Positions 16,841 through 28,569 of a DNA stretch of 64,000 nucleotides are shown in pieces. Under the pieces are notes generated by a model. It searched no databases, was not told where the DNA came from, and saw only the letters and a list, made by a program, of their open reading frames with translations. Within the stretch, counting starts at the first letter, position 1. Each line of letters begins with the position of its first letter. The translations under genes and the position numbers were made by a program. Source of the stretch: Fredinandcohnia aciditolerans (lineage in GTDB: Bacteria > Bacillota > Bacilli > Bacillales > Bacillaceae_L); assembly GCA_003640645.1 (NCBI GenBank), contig QGHH01000003.1:310001-374000 (forward strand). Direction: 5' to 3'.

Positions 16841-17761
16841 ATGAATTACGCTGACTGGAAAGAAAAATTTGAAACCATTTCTGGCATTACCATTACCCCA
16901 TTTAAAAAAGAATCAAGAGAAATTGATTGGGACGGAGTAAAAGAGAATGTTGAATTTCTCATTCAAAGAGGTGTGAAGGTCATTGTTCCTTGTGGCAATA
17001 CAAGCGAATTTTACTCCCTTACCATTGAGGAAGCAAAAGAAGAGATTAAAAGAGTAGTAGAGTATGTAGATGGAAGGGCCATTGTATTGGCTGGTATTGG
17101 TTACTCGGTCGATACAGCCATCGAGATGGGAAATTACGCGAAAACAGTTGGTGCTGACAGCGTCATGATTCATATGCCGATCCATCCATATATTACAAAT
17201 GAAGGTGCATATGAATACTTCAAATCAATTATTGAAGGTGTAGATTTACCATCTTGTATTTATTTTAAAGATCCTAATTTAAGTGATGATGTACTGGTCA
17301 AGCTAGCCCCTTTAGAAAAACTTGTTGCAGTTAAATATGCTGTAAACGACCTCCCTAGATTTACTAACACTGTTCAAACTGTATCACCCGAACATCATAT
17401 TGCCTGGATTTGTGGAACGGCCGAGAAATGGGCACCATTTTTCTTCAATGCCGGGGCAGTTGGTTTTACTTCAGGACTTGTTAATCTTTTTCCCGAAAAA
17501 TCTTTTGAAATGTTGAATGCGCTTCAATCAAAAAATGACGAAATTGTTTGGAAGGTATGGAAAGAGGTAGTACCTTTTGAAAATTTACGTGCGAAATACA
17601 ATAGTGGAAATAATGTTGTTGTTATTAAAGAAGCAATGGAGCAAATCGGACTTAACGCCGGGATTACAAGACAACCCGTTTCTGCTCTTAATGAAGCCGA
17701 TCGTAAGGAGTTAACTGATTTGCTTGAATCATGGGGATTTGTACCCAATCTCGTCAAATAG
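16841..17761 (+). CDS. DHDPS/NAL-family lyase or dehydratase (sugar-acid catabolism)
   Basis: A 306-residue TIM-barrel class I lyase of the dihydrodipicolinate synthase superfamily. The front [10 protein letters not shown] and [10 protein letters not shown] are family landmarks, and the Schiff-base lysine is in [10 protein letters not shown] (about residues 161-170). It sits between gntR and an aldehyde dehydrogenase gene. That order suits the reaction that turns a 2-keto-3-deoxy sugar acid into 2-oxoglutarate semialdehyde, as 5-dehydro-4-deoxyglucarate or keto-deoxy-pentonate dehydratases do. The VKYAVND and YFKDPNL motifs differ from classical KdgD, so the substrate is open. GGAGGATAAG precedes the ATG. 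Confidence 0.8.
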   Translation: MNYADWKEKFETISGITITPFKKESREIDWDGVKENVEFLIQRGVKVIVPCGNTSEFYSLTIEEAKEEIKRVVEYVDGRAIVLAGIGYSVDTAIEMGNYAKTVGADSVMIHMPIHPYITNEGAYEYFKSIIEGVDLPSCIYFKDPNLSDDVLVKLAPLEKLVAVKYAVNDLPRFTNTVQTVSPEHHIAWICGTAEKWAPFFFNAGAVGFTSGLVNLFPEKSFEMLNALQSKNDEIVWKVWKEVVPFENLRAKYNSGNNVVVIKEAMEQIGLNAGITRQPVSALNEADRKELTDLLESWGFVPNLVK

Positions 17762-17774
17762 AAAGGGGAAAATT

Positions 17775-19229
17775 ATGAGTCAAATCTATAAGAATTTCAT
17801 TAATGGACTGTGGTGTACATCAACTGGTGGTAAGTTATTAGATAGCCAAAATCCTGCCAATTTTTCTGAAACAGTAGGGAAATTTCCTAGTTCAAGCACA
17901 GAAGATGTCGATAACGCAGTTGTTGCTGCAAAAGAAGCTTTATCATCTTGGAAGGATCTTTCTGCGTTAGAGAGAGGTCATTTTTTACATAAAACAGCTG
18001 ATATTTTAGAAAAGAAGTTAGATGATATTGCAAGAACGGCAACACTTGAAATGGGAAAAACCTTAGCAGAAACAAAGGGTGAAGTAACTAGAGCCGTTCA
18101 GATTTTACGATACTATGCGCAGGAAGGTTATCGAAAAGTGGGAGATAACATCCCATCGGGCGGAAGTAAAAACCTATTATTTACAACACGTGTACCAGTA
18201 GGTGTAGTTGGAGTCATTTCACCTTGGAATTTTCCAATTGCCATTCCGATTTGGAAAATCGCCCCGGCATTGGTATATGGAAATACAGTGGTTTTAAAAC
18301 CTGCTTCTGAAACATCTATTACAGCGATTAAGATAATCGAGGCTTTTGCAGAAGCAGAGTTTCCGAAAGGTGTCATTAACATTGTAACGGGAAGAGGTTC
18401 AGTTGTTGGTGATTATTTAATCAATCACCCTCAGGTGAATGCGATTAGTTTTACTGGTTCTAATGAAGTTGGCAAAGTGGTTGCCATGAGCTGTGTTGAA
18501 CGTGGGGCAAAGTACCAACTGGAGATGGGCGGGAAGAACCCAGCAATTATTCTTGACGATGCAGACCTGGAGTTAGCTGCTGAATTGACAGTTAGCGGTG
18601 CTATGAAACATACTGGACAAAAATGTACAGCGACTAGCCGAGCTTTTGTTCACGAAGCAGTATATGAGGAGTATAAAGCGAAAGTACTTGAAAAAGTTGC
18701 TGATATAAAAATAGGTTCGGGCTTAGAGGAATCCACATATATGGGTCCATTAGCATCAAAATCTCAACTCAAAACTGTACTTCATTACTTAGAAGAAGGT
18801 AAAAAATCAGGGGCTACACTACTTACGGGTGGTAAAGTACCAGAGGGTAATGAATATAGTAACGGATTTTATGTTGAACCTACTGTGTTTGAGAATGTCG
18901 ACCACAAAAGCGCAATTGCACAAGAGGAAATATTCGGACCAGTTCTATGTTTATTTAAAGTTGATAGTTTGAAAGAAGCGCTTGAAAAAGCAAATGATAG
19001 TAAGTTCGGCTTATCAGCATCATTATTTACAAGAGATATTGGTAACGCCTTCACGTATATTAATGAGATAGATGCAGGCTTAATCAAAGTAAATGGTGAG
19101 AGTGCTGGTGTTGAATTACAAGCTCCATTTGGTGGTATGAAGCAATCTAGTTCCCATTCAAGAGAACAAGGTGAGGCGGCAAAAGAATTTTTTACTTCTA
19201 TTAAAACAGTAACCATTACACCAGTTTAA
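17775..19229 (+). CDS. NAD(P)-dependent aldehyde dehydrogenase (2-oxoglutarate-semialdehyde type)
   Basis: A 484-residue aldehyde dehydrogenase of normal length. Motifs are [18 protein letters not shown] (about residues 145-162), [21 protein letters not shown]-type (here [10 protein letters not shown]) with the catalytic glutamate, and [11 protein letters not shown] with the catalytic cysteine. The EEIFGPVL segment is near the C-terminus. The start at 17775 follows AAAGGGG; an upstream in-frame ATG at 17724 lies inside the preceding gene and is rejected. In this operon it most likely oxidises the semialdehyde made by the DHDPS-family enzyme to 2-oxoglutarate or a similar diacid (inference). 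Confidence 0.88.
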   Translation: MSQIYKNFINGLWCTSTGGKLLDSQNPANFSETVGKFPSSSTEDVDNAVVAAKEALSSWKDLSALERGHFLHKTADILEKKLDDIARTATLEMGKTLAETKGEVTRAVQILRYYAQEGYRKVGDNIPSGGSKNLLFTTRVPVGVVGVISPWNFPIAIPIWKIAPALVYGNTVVLKPASETSITAIKIIEAFAEAEFPKGVINIVTGRGSVVGDYLINHPQVNAISFTGSNEVGKVVAMSCVERGAKYQLEMGGKNPAIILDDADLELAAELTVSGAMKHTGQKCTATSRAFVHEAVYEEYKAKVLEKVADIKIGSGLEESTYMGPLASKSQLKTVLHYLEEGKKSGATLLTGGKVPEGNEYSNGFYVEPTVFENVDHKSAIAQEEIFGPVLCLFKVDSLKEALEKANDSKFGLSASLFTRDIGNAFTYINEIDAGLIKVNGESAGVELQAPFGGMKQSSSHSREQGEAAKEFFTSIKTVTITPV

Positions 19230-19280
19230 GAATCGTACATATCAAGGTCTAAAATAATAGTAAAGTAGGGATGATGGTAA

Positions 19281-20453
<1,173 letters not shown>

Positions 20454-20454
20454 G

Positions 20455-20485
20455 TGGGTCGGAGGGACAGGTCCCTTGTCCCAGA
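20455..20485. repeat. dispersed GGGACAGGTCCC palindrome, copy 4
   Basis: The palindrome core GGGACAGGTCCCTTGTCCC begins about 10 nt after the gene stop. Homology to the copy after the SET gene continues through ATTAATTTCCAT into the following bases. The rest of the 328-bp gap holds a terminator and a cre-like site. Confidence 0.85.
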
Positions 20486-20511
20486 CATTAATTTCCATAT
20501 TAGTAGAGAAG

Positions 20512-20541
20512 AAGAGGTTGCACTTATGCAGCCTCTTTTTA
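20512..20541 (+). terminator. terminator of the gntR operon
   Basis: AAGAGGTTGCA pairs with TGCAGCCTCTT (one wobble) across a short loop, then TTT. Confidence 0.75.
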
Positions 20542-20691
20542 ATGTGTATTTTTGTAAAAACTGTAATTAGGATTCATTTTTAATCTCACTTCTGATTTAA
20601 AGTCCAATTTATGACAGAGTATCGGAAGAAAGACCTATTTTTATGAGTAATATAGTTAAGTAGAATCAATATAAGGAAGTGTTTACTAGTC

Positions 20692-20716
20692 TATCAATAT
20701 ATGTAAACGCTTTTTT
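20692..20716 (+). promoter_or_regulatory. cre-like element upstream of the first propeller gene
   Basis: TGTAAACGCTTTTT (20702-20715) matches the CcpA consensus at 12 of 14 positions, about 70 nt before the start codon. Together with AAGTGTTTAC at 20676-20685 it also forms a spaced inverted repeat followed by a T-run, so a hairpin role is possible. Confidence 0.4.
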
Positions 20717-20781
20717 GATAAAGAAAGGAGGTCAAATAACGTATTACATATATTTAATTAAATAAAGGGAGGTTTGTTGTA

Positions 20782-23700
20782 TTGAGAGTTAGAAAATTGA
20801 AAAAATCGGTCATGCTCACATTTTGCTTTACTCTATTATTTGGTCTAATCGCTCCATTTACTACTTCTACTACGCTACCTGTTTATGCTGAAACGATACA
20901 AGTTGAAGTGCCAAATGGTAGTTTTGAAGAAGTTGATAATCCTAGGTGGAGTCTTGTTACCAATAATCCATCGACAGGCATTAGTTTTAGTGATGAAAAA
21001 GCTCGTACAGGAAACAGAAGCTTGCACTTTAAAGATGAAAATAGCAATAATCCAGGTGGGAACCTGCAGGTAACAAGCGAAAAAATCTCTGTTACCAAAG
21101 GTGTTTCATATATTGCAAAAGCATATGTGAATGTTGTTACACAATCCCATAGCATAGGGTATGAGGTTCACTTTTACAACAATGAAGGACAAAGGGTTGG
21201 CAATGCTACCTTTATTAACTTTAATGCTGCTACTTTAGGTAAAGATAAGTGGACTGAAATTCAAGTTCCTTTTGAGGTTCCAGAGGGAGCAACTCAAGTT
21301 GAACTTCGATTCAACTCAGGTCATCCTTCAATCACAGAGGCTTATTTTGATGATGTAACGATTGAAGGTACTTCTATTGAAGAGCCTCCAGGTGATGATA
21401 TTCAAACGGAAGTGATGAATCCTAGTTTTGAAGAAGCTGTCGTAGATGGAAACATTCCTGGTTGGACATCCGAATTTGAGGGTCCAGGAATTGAAGTAAG
21501 TTCGGAGCGAACTCGTACTGGTGCCCAAAGCCTGCACTTGCATGACACAACTGACACAGCGAGTGTAAGTGTCTTAAGTGATAAAATTGCAGTTGAAGCA
21601 GAGGCATCCTATTTATTAACAGTTCATTCAAATGTTGTAAGTCAGACTCATAACGTGGTAACCGAAATTCGTTATTTTGATGCAGACAATAAAAGTATTA
21701 CACAACATAGAGAATTAAATGGGAACCTACCAAAAAATGAATGGACTGACCTAAAAGTATTTAGTGTAGTTCCTGAAAATGCAGCCTATGCAAGACTAGC
21801 ATTCTATTCAGGTGGCATCAGCTTTACAGAGGTCTATTTTGACGATGTTACCTTCGAAAAAGTTACGGATGATGGCAAATTTGATCGTGAATATACAGCT
21901 CCAACTAATCTAGGGGAGATGGTTCATGTTCAATTAGGACAAGCAGGGGCAATTCAGGAAAATAGTCTAGGTGAAAATGAAGTATATTATCATTCAAATG
22001 GTGCTCCAGGTACATTTTCCGTTTTAGATGCCGAGACTGGGGAGCTTAAGTTTTCAAAAGTCATTCAGAATACCGAGGCAGTTTGGGCAATTACCATCGG
22101 TTCTGATAAAAATGTATACTTCGCTAGCACTTCTGACGGAAAATTATACCGATATGTCCCAGAATTAAAAGAAGTTCAAGACCTCGGGGCCAATCCTTCC
22201 GCAGCTTGGGTATGGGATTTAGAAGCGACAGATGATGGTAAAATTTATGGTGCAACATATCCAGGTTCAGGTGTTTTCGAGTATGACATAAACACAGGTG
22301 AATTTAAGGATTTTGGTAGTGTTTCGGACGAGGATTATGCACGCGGACTCGCAGTAGATGGGGATTATATTTACGTTGGAACTGGAACAATAAAACATTT
22401 GTATAAGATTAATCGACAGACAGGTGAAAAAGAGGAGCTAATTCTAGAAGGACACTCAGGTGAAAATGGATTCATCCAAGATGTTTGGGTTGTAAATGGG
22501 AAGCTACTTGTGGCCGTTTCAACAATTAACATGATTGTCGTTAATCCAGAGACAATGGAAGTTGAGGGTTCATTCTCATTTAGTAATATGATTTCCGAAC
22601 CAGATCCTAATCAACCGAACATGATTTATTACAAAAATGGAACACAATTATTCAAATATGACCTTAGTTCAAACGTAGAAACGTTAATTGAAGACATTCC
22701 AATTCTTCCCGATACTCCTCGAGTAAAGGATATGGCTTGGATTACACTATCTACTGGTGAGACGGTATTAGCAATAGTCACACAGTACGGAGAATATATG
22801 TTATATAATCCGGAAACAAATGAACTGAATTTCGTCATTTTAGATCTTGCGGCAACAGCAGTAGCGATTCAGTCACTTGAAACGGGTCCAGATGGCAAAC
22901 TATATATGGGTGGATATCAGCGTGGTATGAGTGTGTATAATCCGTTCACAAATGAAATCGAAGTAAATATTTCTTCCTTTGCTCAACCAGAGGGGATTGG
23001 CTTCTTGAATGACAAAGTGTATTTTGGCACATATGTGGGTGCGATTATGTACAGTTACGATCCAACTCAACCTGTAGACTTAAATAGCAATCCACAGCTT
23101 GAATATGATATAAAAGATGAACAAGATCGTCCTTTTGCGATTACATCAGGGGATAACAAGCTATTTGTTGGTACAATTCCTGATTATGGTGTACTAGGTG
23201 GGGCTCTTGCTATCTATGATGAAAATACAGGTGAATGGTTCCAACAACGAAATGTTGTTCAGGACCAAAGTATAATTAGCTTAGCTTATCATGATGGAAA
23301 ATTATTTGGTGGTACTTCTGTATGGGGTGGCTTAGGAATTGACCCTAAAGCGACAGAAGCCAAAATTTTCGTATGGGATGTTGAAAAAGGCGAGAAGATT
23401 GCAGAATTCACACCGGATATTCCCGGAATTGATGTGACACCACGTATGATAGGTGATTTATCATTCGGTCCAGATGGTTATTTATGGGGTGCTGTAGAAG
23501 GAACTATTTTTAAAATGGATCCAGAAACCTATGAAGTTGTTGATAGCAGAATGATTCGACCAAGCTTATATAATAGTAGCAAATGGTTCCCTTACCAACT
23601 CGTGTGGGGTCCAGATGGCATGCTTTATACAACTTTATCTCGTAAACTAATTGCGATTGACCCTGAAACATTAAATTATAAAGTGCTTGCGGAAGATTTC

Positions 23701-24195
23701 ATAAACAGCATGACTCTAGGCAATGATGGAAGCATCTATTATGCTGTAGGTAGTGAGCTTCATAAAATTGCTGTTCCAGAAACAGACGCAACTTTAAAAT
23801 CAATTACAATAAATGGGGAAGCACTTGAAGATTTTCACCCTGGAGCAACAAATTATACGTTGGACGGTAAGCAAACTGAAAATATCGTAGCAGTGGCTAC
23901 TCAGTCTGGTGCTACTGTAGACATTGTACATTCTAAGGATAAGGCAGAAATTAAAGTTACTGGCACAGATGGAAAATCAACATTAACATACACAATCGTT
24001 TGGACAGGTAAGCCAGGAAAGCCAGGAAAGCCAGATAAACCTGGAAAACCAGAAAAACCGGGGAAACCAGATAAGCCTGGAAAACCTGAAAAACCAGGGA
24101 AACCGGATAAGCCAGGAAAGCCAGATAAACCAGGGAAACCGGACAAACCAGGCAAGCCAGATAATCCGGGGAAACCAAACAAACCTGGTAATTAA
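20782..24195 (+). CDS. secreted carbohydrate-binding beta-propeller protein with KPG-repeat tail
   Basis: An 1137-residue exported protein. The signal peptide likely ends at VYA (about residue 37). Two carbohydrate-binding-like beta-sandwiches follow (about 38-195 and 205-365), each starting with a PSFEE or NGSFEE motif and ending in YFDDVT. A long beta-propeller (about 385-1005) has recurring GPDGxxY and NGKLxxG motifs. A cadherin-like sandwich (about 1006-1072) and some 60 residues of [15 protein letters not shown]-type repeats end the protein; no LPxTG is present. It starts with TTG after GGGAGG. It shares its propeller with the two genes to the right. It could be a polysaccharide lyase or a glycan-binding protein (inference). 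Confidence 0.8.
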   Translation: MRVRKLKKSVMLTFCFTLLFGLIAPFTTSTTLPVYAETIQVEVPNGSFEEVDNPRWSLVTNNPSTGISFSDEKARTGNRSLHFKDENSNNPGGNLQVTSEKISVTKGVSYIAKAYVNVVTQSHSIGYEVHFYNNEGQRVGNATFINFNAATLGKDKWTEIQVPFEVPEGATQVELRFNSGHPSITEAYFDDVTIEGTSIEEPPGDDIQTEVMNPSFEEAVVDGNIPGWTSEFEGPGIEVSSERTRTGAQSLHLHDTTDTASVSVLSDKIAVEAEASYLLTVHSNVVSQTHNVVTEIRYFDADNKSITQHRELNGNLPKNEWTDLKVFSVVPENAAYARLAFYSGGISFTEVYFDDVTFEKVTDDGKFDREYTAPTNLGEMVHVQLGQAGAIQENSLGENEVYYHSNGAPGTFSVLDAETGELKFSKVIQNTEAVWAITIGSDKNVYFASTSDGKLYRYVPELKEVQDLGANPSAAWVWDLEATDDGKIYGATYPGSGVFEYDINTGEFKDFGSVSDEDYARGLAVDGDYIYVGTGTIKHLYKINRQTGEKEELILEGHSGENGFIQDVWVVNGKLLVAVSTINMIVVNPETMEVEGSFSFSNMISEPDPNQPNMIYYKNGTQLFKYDLSSNVETLIEDIPILPDTPRVKDMAWITLSTGETVLAIVTQYGEYMLYNPETNELNFVILDLAATAVAIQSLETGPDGKLYMGGYQRGMSVYNPFTNEIEVNISSFAQPEGIGFLNDKVYFGTYVGAIMYSYDPTQPVDLNSNPQLEYDIKDEQDRPFAITSGDNKLFVGTIPDYGVLGGALAIYDENTGEWFQQRNVVQDQSIISLAYHDGKLFGGTSVWGGLGIDPKATEAKIFVWDVEKGEKIAEFTPDIPGIDVTPRMIGDLSFGPDGYLWGAVEGTIFKMDPETYEVVDSRMIRPSLYNSSKWFPYQLVWGPDGMLYTTLSRKLIAIDPETLNYKVLAEDFINSMTLGNDGSIYYAVGSELHKIAVPETDATLKSITINGEALEDFHPGATNYTLDGKQTENIVAVATQSGATVDIVHSKDKAEIKVTGTDGKSTLTYTIVWTGKPGKPGKPDKPGKPEKPGKPDKPGKPEKPGKPDKPGKPDKPGKPDKPGKPDNPGKPNKPGN

Positions 24196-24291
24196 GGGTA
24201 ACTTTAATAGGTTCTGTATTAACCAAAAAGGTCTTCTGCTGATGCAAATTGAAGAAGAATAAATTACATTTTTTAATACAAATAATTCACC

Positions 24292-24332
24292 AAAAAGCTT
24301 GAGGGGACGTTCAAACCCTCAAGCTTTTTTGA
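24292..24332. terminator. strong terminator after the first propeller gene
   Basis: AAAAAGCTTGAGGG (24292-24305) and CCCTCAAGCTTTTTT (24316-24330) form a 14-bp stem with flanking A- and T-runs, so it can work in both directions. Confidence 0.88.
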
Positions 24333-24344
24333 CTTTAGTAAATT

Positions 24345-25240
24345 GGTTGCTTTTATATAGAATGTCATTTTACTAGCAACTTCGTAAGGTCCAAATTAGG
24401 AGAAGTGATACTAAAAGATTTATCAAATGTAATAATTATCCACTTGCGTATGCGTTTTTTTGATGTAAAGCAATAAAAGCATACGCAAAAAAGAAATGCG
24501 TATGCTTTTAGATAGATTTAGAGTATAGAACCATTCGCAAGATCCAAAAAAAGGGAGAAGGGATATTAAAGGAGCTCATAAATGTAATAATTATCCATTT
24601 GTACATCGTTTTTATGAAAAAAAGCAATAAAAGCATACGCAAAAAAGAAATGCGTATGCTTTTAGATAGATTTAGAGTATAGAACCATTCGCAAGATCCA
24701 GAAAAAGGGAGAAGGGATATTAAAGGAGCTCATAAATGTAATAATTATCCATTTGTACATCGTTTTTATGAAAAAAAGCAATAAAAGCATACGCAAAAAA
24801 GAAATGCGTATGCTTTTAGATAGATTTAGAGTATAGAACCATTCGCAAGATCCAGAAAAAGGGAGAAGGGATATTAAAGGAGCTCATAAATGTAATAATT
24901 ATCCACTTTCACATCGTTTTTATGAAAAAAAGCGATAAAAGCATACGTAAAAAAGAAATGCGTATGCTTTTTATAGATTTAAAGAATAGAACCATTCGTA
25001 GTATCCAAAAAAAGGTAGAACTGATATTAAAAGAGCTAAAAAGTGTAATAATTATCCACTTGTGTATCATTTTTATGAAAAAAAGCGATAAAAGCATACG
25101 CAAAATAGAAATGCGTATGCTTTTATATAGATTTTGATAATAGAACCATTCGCAAGATCCAAAAAAAGGTAATAACGATTTCAAAAAAGCTAAAATCACC
25201 AACTAAATTGCACCCTTATTCGCACGACGACAATAGTTAT
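24345..25240. repeat. tandem array of about six 154-bp hairpin units
   Basis: The stem AAAAGCATACGC / GCGTATGCTTTT recurs with unit starts at 24470, 24624, 24778, 24932 and 25085 (spacing 154, 154, 154, 153). A degenerate sixth copy lacks the left stem and begins near 24345. Each unit also has CCATTCGCAAGATCC, then GGGAGAAGGGATATTAAAGG and AATGTAATAATTATCC. Units 2-4 are almost identical; the outer ones have diverged. The array fills most of the 1.2-kb gap between two convergent propeller genes. Open frames inside it are short and unsupported, so I see it as non-coding. Confidence 0.9.
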
Positions 25241-25267
25241 TGTCACGTTTGCGATTAAGGGTGCAAT
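25207..25267. terminator. long nested hairpin at the end of the tandem array
   Basis: ATTGCACCCTTATTCGCA pairs with TGCGATTAAGGGTGCAAT (17 of 18), and inside it GACAATA-GT-TATTGTC forms a second stem. It probably ends transcription of the minus-strand propeller operon, though the T-run is poor. Confidence 0.6.
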
Positions 25268-25414
25268 TACTTTGCTATTTTTATACCCATTTTTATAATA
25301 ACACTGTTATATATACAACTTTTTACTCTATCAAAAGAGTAAACTTAAACTATCTGCAAGTTTCTCCACAAAAGCGGAACTACTTCTGCTAATACAGATG
25401 GCCTTTTTGTTGGA

Positions 25415-28400
25415 TTATTTTCTAAATGTTTCTTCAATAGCCGAGACATTGTTGTTTAATGTAATTTTGAGTTCGCGATCAATGCTGCTATTGTTTAGGT
25501 GTTTACGGAAATCCTCAAGCTGCTTAATTGCTTGTTCTATCTTACCATTTGTGTAGTGCTTTTCAGCTTGTGCTAATCTATTGCTTAGTTGTTGAGCCAC
25601 TGAATGAGGAATGGTTTGTGCTTTTTCGAACTCGTTAATTTGCTTTGTTAACGTTTCGGTTGTAACTTGGACTGTGACAACGAGTGTATTCGTTTTAACT
25701 TCTCCACCGTTGTATGAAACAGTTGCGTAGATCTCTGTCGTTCCGGCATTTTTTCCACGAATTTGTCCATCCTCAAGGCTAACTGCATCAGTATTTGAAT
25801 TAAACCAATCAATTTGAGCTCCTGCTAAATCGATTTTGTTTCCGTTAGCTAGTGTAACGGTTAAATCAATTTCTTGCTCTGTACCTTGTAACAGTTTCTC
25901 ATTATCGACTGATAATGTTCCACTCTCAAGGGGAACAGGAAGCTGATATAAGTTATGATCAGAGGAATAATATATATTTCCTTCATTATCAACATCCATT
26001 AAATTGACAGTACCCGATACCAATTGCTTGCTCTTCATTGTTTCTGGATCAATAACCGTTAATGTACGGCCAGCAGTAGTGTATAAATATCCAAGGTTAT
26101 CCCAGCGAATGAAGAAAGGTCGCCATTGACTTCCGCGGTTAACTCCTTTGTAAAGTTGTGTACTTTTCACGATTTCACGATTATCAGGATTCATGGCGAA
26201 AATCACAGTGTTAAAGGAACCAGCCTTATCTAATCCCCACGCTACACCCCAGATGTTACCATCGGGACCTGCTGACAATTCACCAATCATTTCTGGCTTT
26301 TCTAAGCCGTCTACGTGAAGTTCAAATGCTTCATGATTACCCGTTGCTACATCATATTCAAACATTTTCGCTTTTGGTTCTGTTGGATCAATACCTAAAC
26401 CTCCAGATATCGTAGATCCTCCAAAGACTTTTCCGTCGTGATAGGCTAACCCGATGATACTTTGATTTTTAATAATATTTCGTATTGTGTTCCATTTATT
26501 CGTTTTAGCATCATAGATGGTAAGCGCTCCACCTAATCTTCCATAATCCGAAATGGTTCCAACAAAGAGTTTGTTATCTCCTGATGCAAAAGTAAATGGT
26601 CTGCTTTGATCATCCTCAATGTCTTTTACCAACTCAGGATTTTCGCCTGCATTACCACCAGAGAAGTTAAACGGGTGGTTTGGATCATATTTAAATATTT
26701 TAGCACCACCATATGTTCCTAGATAGACATCGCCATTTAAAAATCCTATTCCTTCAATTTGGTGAGGATCACGTTCCTGAAGGATGTATTGATCAATCGA
26801 AGTATCAAATACACCAAAGGAACCTTGATAGCCACCCATATAAATTTTTTGGTCTTCACCAATTTCTAAGCTTTGCATTAATAGTCCTTGCATGTCGACT
26901 TCAGGGTAGCTAACTTTCACACTATTGGTAGTAGGGTCATAGATCGAATATTCAATTTGGTGATGTAAAATGGCTAACACATCTTTGCCGCTGCTATCCT
27001 TAATCCAACGCATCGCTTTGGCAGGAGTAGCAGGAAGTTGTACCGTTGGTTCTACTTTTGCTGTTTCATGTGTTGTCATATCATAGGTCCACAATTGCTG
27101 TGAATTTTTATTAATGTAATAAATTATATTTTCATCATATGGAGAAGGGGATGAGATAAGCCCGTCAAAGGTATGCTCATCTTGCCAATCCATTGTATTC
27201 TTTTCTTCACCTGTTGTTTTATCGATTGTCACCATTGAAGTTCCATATGCAACAAAAATGTTATTTCCATATTCCCATATATTCGAAATAGATGTGGATA
27301 CACCTGTAATTGGTAACTTTATTTCAGTTCTTTCACCGGATGCAAGGTCCATTTTCATTAAATAAGCTGTTGTACCCGTTCCGACATAAAGGCTTTCGTC
27401 CGTAATTCCAAGTCCGCGTGCATATTGCTGACCCTCGTAAAAAGTCCCCAAATCTTTAAATTGAGAAGAGTTAATATCATATTCGAACACTTTTGCATTT
27501 GGATAAGTTGCTCCGTAGATTTTTCCATCTTGTGAAGCTTCAAGTTGCCAAACCCAATTATCAGATGGGTTTTTCCCAAGCTGTTCTAAACGTTTTTCTT
27601 TTACGACATATCTGTATAGAATTCCATTATAAGTACCTGCAAAATAAACATTACCATCCGGACCTACAACCATTGCCCACACAACATCACTTCCAGGTAA
27701 ATCTTCAGAGAATATTTTTTTTCCTGTTTCAGCATCAGCTGCATAAAACGTAGCTGGTGAACCATTCGTTGCGTAGTAGAGTTCACCATCACCAATCGCG
27801 ACTCCTTGAGATTTGGCTGCCAATGCAGCGGGACCATGATTTATAGGCTTACCGTATTCAATTGGGAAGTCTAGAATATTCGATTCTTTTTCAACCAATT
27901 TAACATCATCATAGTATCCTTTCATATTTGATGTAGAAGATTGATAGATAAATATTTTTACTTTTGTAGCCCCAGCTGGAGCAGTTGCCTCAATCTCCAC
28001 AGTTTGCCACTTATTAAATTCAGGAACATCAAAATATTTGGGGTTATCAGAAAAGTTTTTGCCATTCTCATCTATCCAGCGAAGCCAAATTCCTGGTTTT
28101 CCAGTTAATTCTTCGGCATATAATTGTGCTGTCAATTTATATTGATTACCTGCTTTTATATCAATTGCTTGGCTGAACAAGCCAACAACACCGTTATTAT
28201 CAACAGCAAGACTTTGATTACCATTTTTTACTACTTCATCTGAAATGCTCATTCCCGTCTTATAACCACTGGTCCAATACACCCAAGATGGCAGATCAGT
28301 GTCGGATGCCGGAATTGTCTCAAAATCACCATTATCGACATTCAATTCTTTCCATTCACTTGCAGCCGCTACTACATTGGTTTGCTGAAAGTAGGGAAGG

Positions 28401-28462
28401 GTAGAGAAAACGAGAATTATAGCTAATAGAACAATAGAAAATAGTTTCAATTTTTTCTTCAA
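25415..28462 (-). CDS. secreted beta-propeller protein with CBM-like, Ig-like and FIMAH domains
   Basis: A 1015-residue exported protein. After a signal peptide (to about residue 35) comes a carbohydrate-binding-like sandwich (NGDFETIP to YYDDVKL, about 40-195). A propeller paralogous to its neighbours follows (about 205-845; ATYPNAKVFEYD, YMGGYQG, GGLGIDP), then an Ig-like domain, and a C-terminal helical FIMAH-type region (about 940-1015; LAQAEKHYTNGKIEQAIKQL), a module common in bacterial polysaccharide-degrading enzymes. The start is the TTG at 28462, placed 8 nt after AAGGAGG; a longer frame would bury that site. It is the second gene of a two-gene minus-strand operon. Role inferred: extracellular glycan binding or cleavage. 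Confidence 0.78.
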   Translation of the reverse strand: MKKKLKLFSIVLLAIILVFSTLPYFQQTNVVAAASEWKELNVDNGDFETIPASDTDLPSWVYWTSGYKTGMSISDEVVKNGNQSLAVDNNGVVGLFSQAIDIKAGNQYKLTAQLYAEELTGKPGIWLRWIDENGKNFSDNPKYFDVPEFNKWQTVEIEATAPAGATKVKIFIYQSSTSNMKGYYDDVKLVEKESNILDFPIEYGKPINHGPAALAAKSQGVAIGDGELYYATNGSPATFYAADAETGKKIFSEDLPGSDVVWAMVVGPDGNVYFAGTYNGILYRYVVKEKRLEQLGKNPSDNWVWQLEASQDGKIYGATYPNAKVFEYDINSSQFKDLGTFYEGQQYARGLGITDESLYVGTGTTAYLMKMDLASGERTEIKLPITGVSTSISNIWEYGNNIFVAYGTSMVTIDKTTGEEKNTMDWQDEHTFDGLISSPSPYDENIIYYINKNSQQLWTYDMTTHETAKVEPTVQLPATPAKAMRWIKDSSGKDVLAILHHQIEYSIYDPTTNSVKVSYPEVDMQGLLMQSLEIGEDQKIYMGGYQGSFGVFDTSIDQYILQERDPHQIEGIGFLNGDVYLGTYGGAKIFKYDPNHPFNFSGGNAGENPELVKDIEDDQSRPFTFASGDNKLFVGTISDYGRLGGALTIYDAKTNKWNTIRNIIKNQSIIGLAYHDGKVFGGSTISGGLGIDPTEPKAKMFEYDVATGNHEAFELHVDGLEKPEMIGELSAGPDGNIWGVAWGLDKAGSFNTVIFAMNPDNREIVKSTQLYKGVNRGSQWRPFFIRWDNLGYLYTTAGRTLTVIDPETMKSKQLVSGTVNLMDVDNEGNIYYSSDHNLYQLPVPLESGTLSVDNEKLLQGTEQEIDLTVTLANGNKIDLAGAQIDWFNSNTDAVSLEDGQIRGKNAGTTEIYATVSYNGGEVKTNTLVVTVQVTTETLTKQINEFEKAQTIPHSVAQQLSNRLAQAEKHYTNGKIEQAIKQLEDFRKHLNNSSIDRELKITLNNNVSAIEETFRK

Positions 28463-28569
28463 TGCATGTTCCTCCTTGTTTCGCAAATTTTCCAACAGGC
28501 AAAAAGAAATTGCCTGTCGGTGTTAAAATAAAAGGATAGTTATAAATGTAAATTCATCTATCTACTAAT

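Noticed and set aside
20626-20652. A seventh AAGAC-type operator upstream of the first propeller gene
   Set aside because: AAAGAC is followed at the right distance by TAA in place of GTC and there is no second GAC repeat, so the match is no better than chance in AT-rich DNA.
23901-24247. Two open frames on the minus strand opposite the KPG repeat
   Set aside because: They are low-complexity mirror images of the repeat tail ([10 protein letters not shown]-type), have no ribosome binding site and lie antisense to a clear gene.
24909-25202. Open frames on both strands within the 154-bp tandem array
   Set aside because: Their translations simply repeat with the unit (KKSDKSIRKKEMRM and similar), have no supported start and are not kept in units 1-3.
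24345-25240. CRISPR array
   Set aside because: Units are 154 bp and nearly identical over their whole length, without short repeats and unique spacers, and no cas genes are present.
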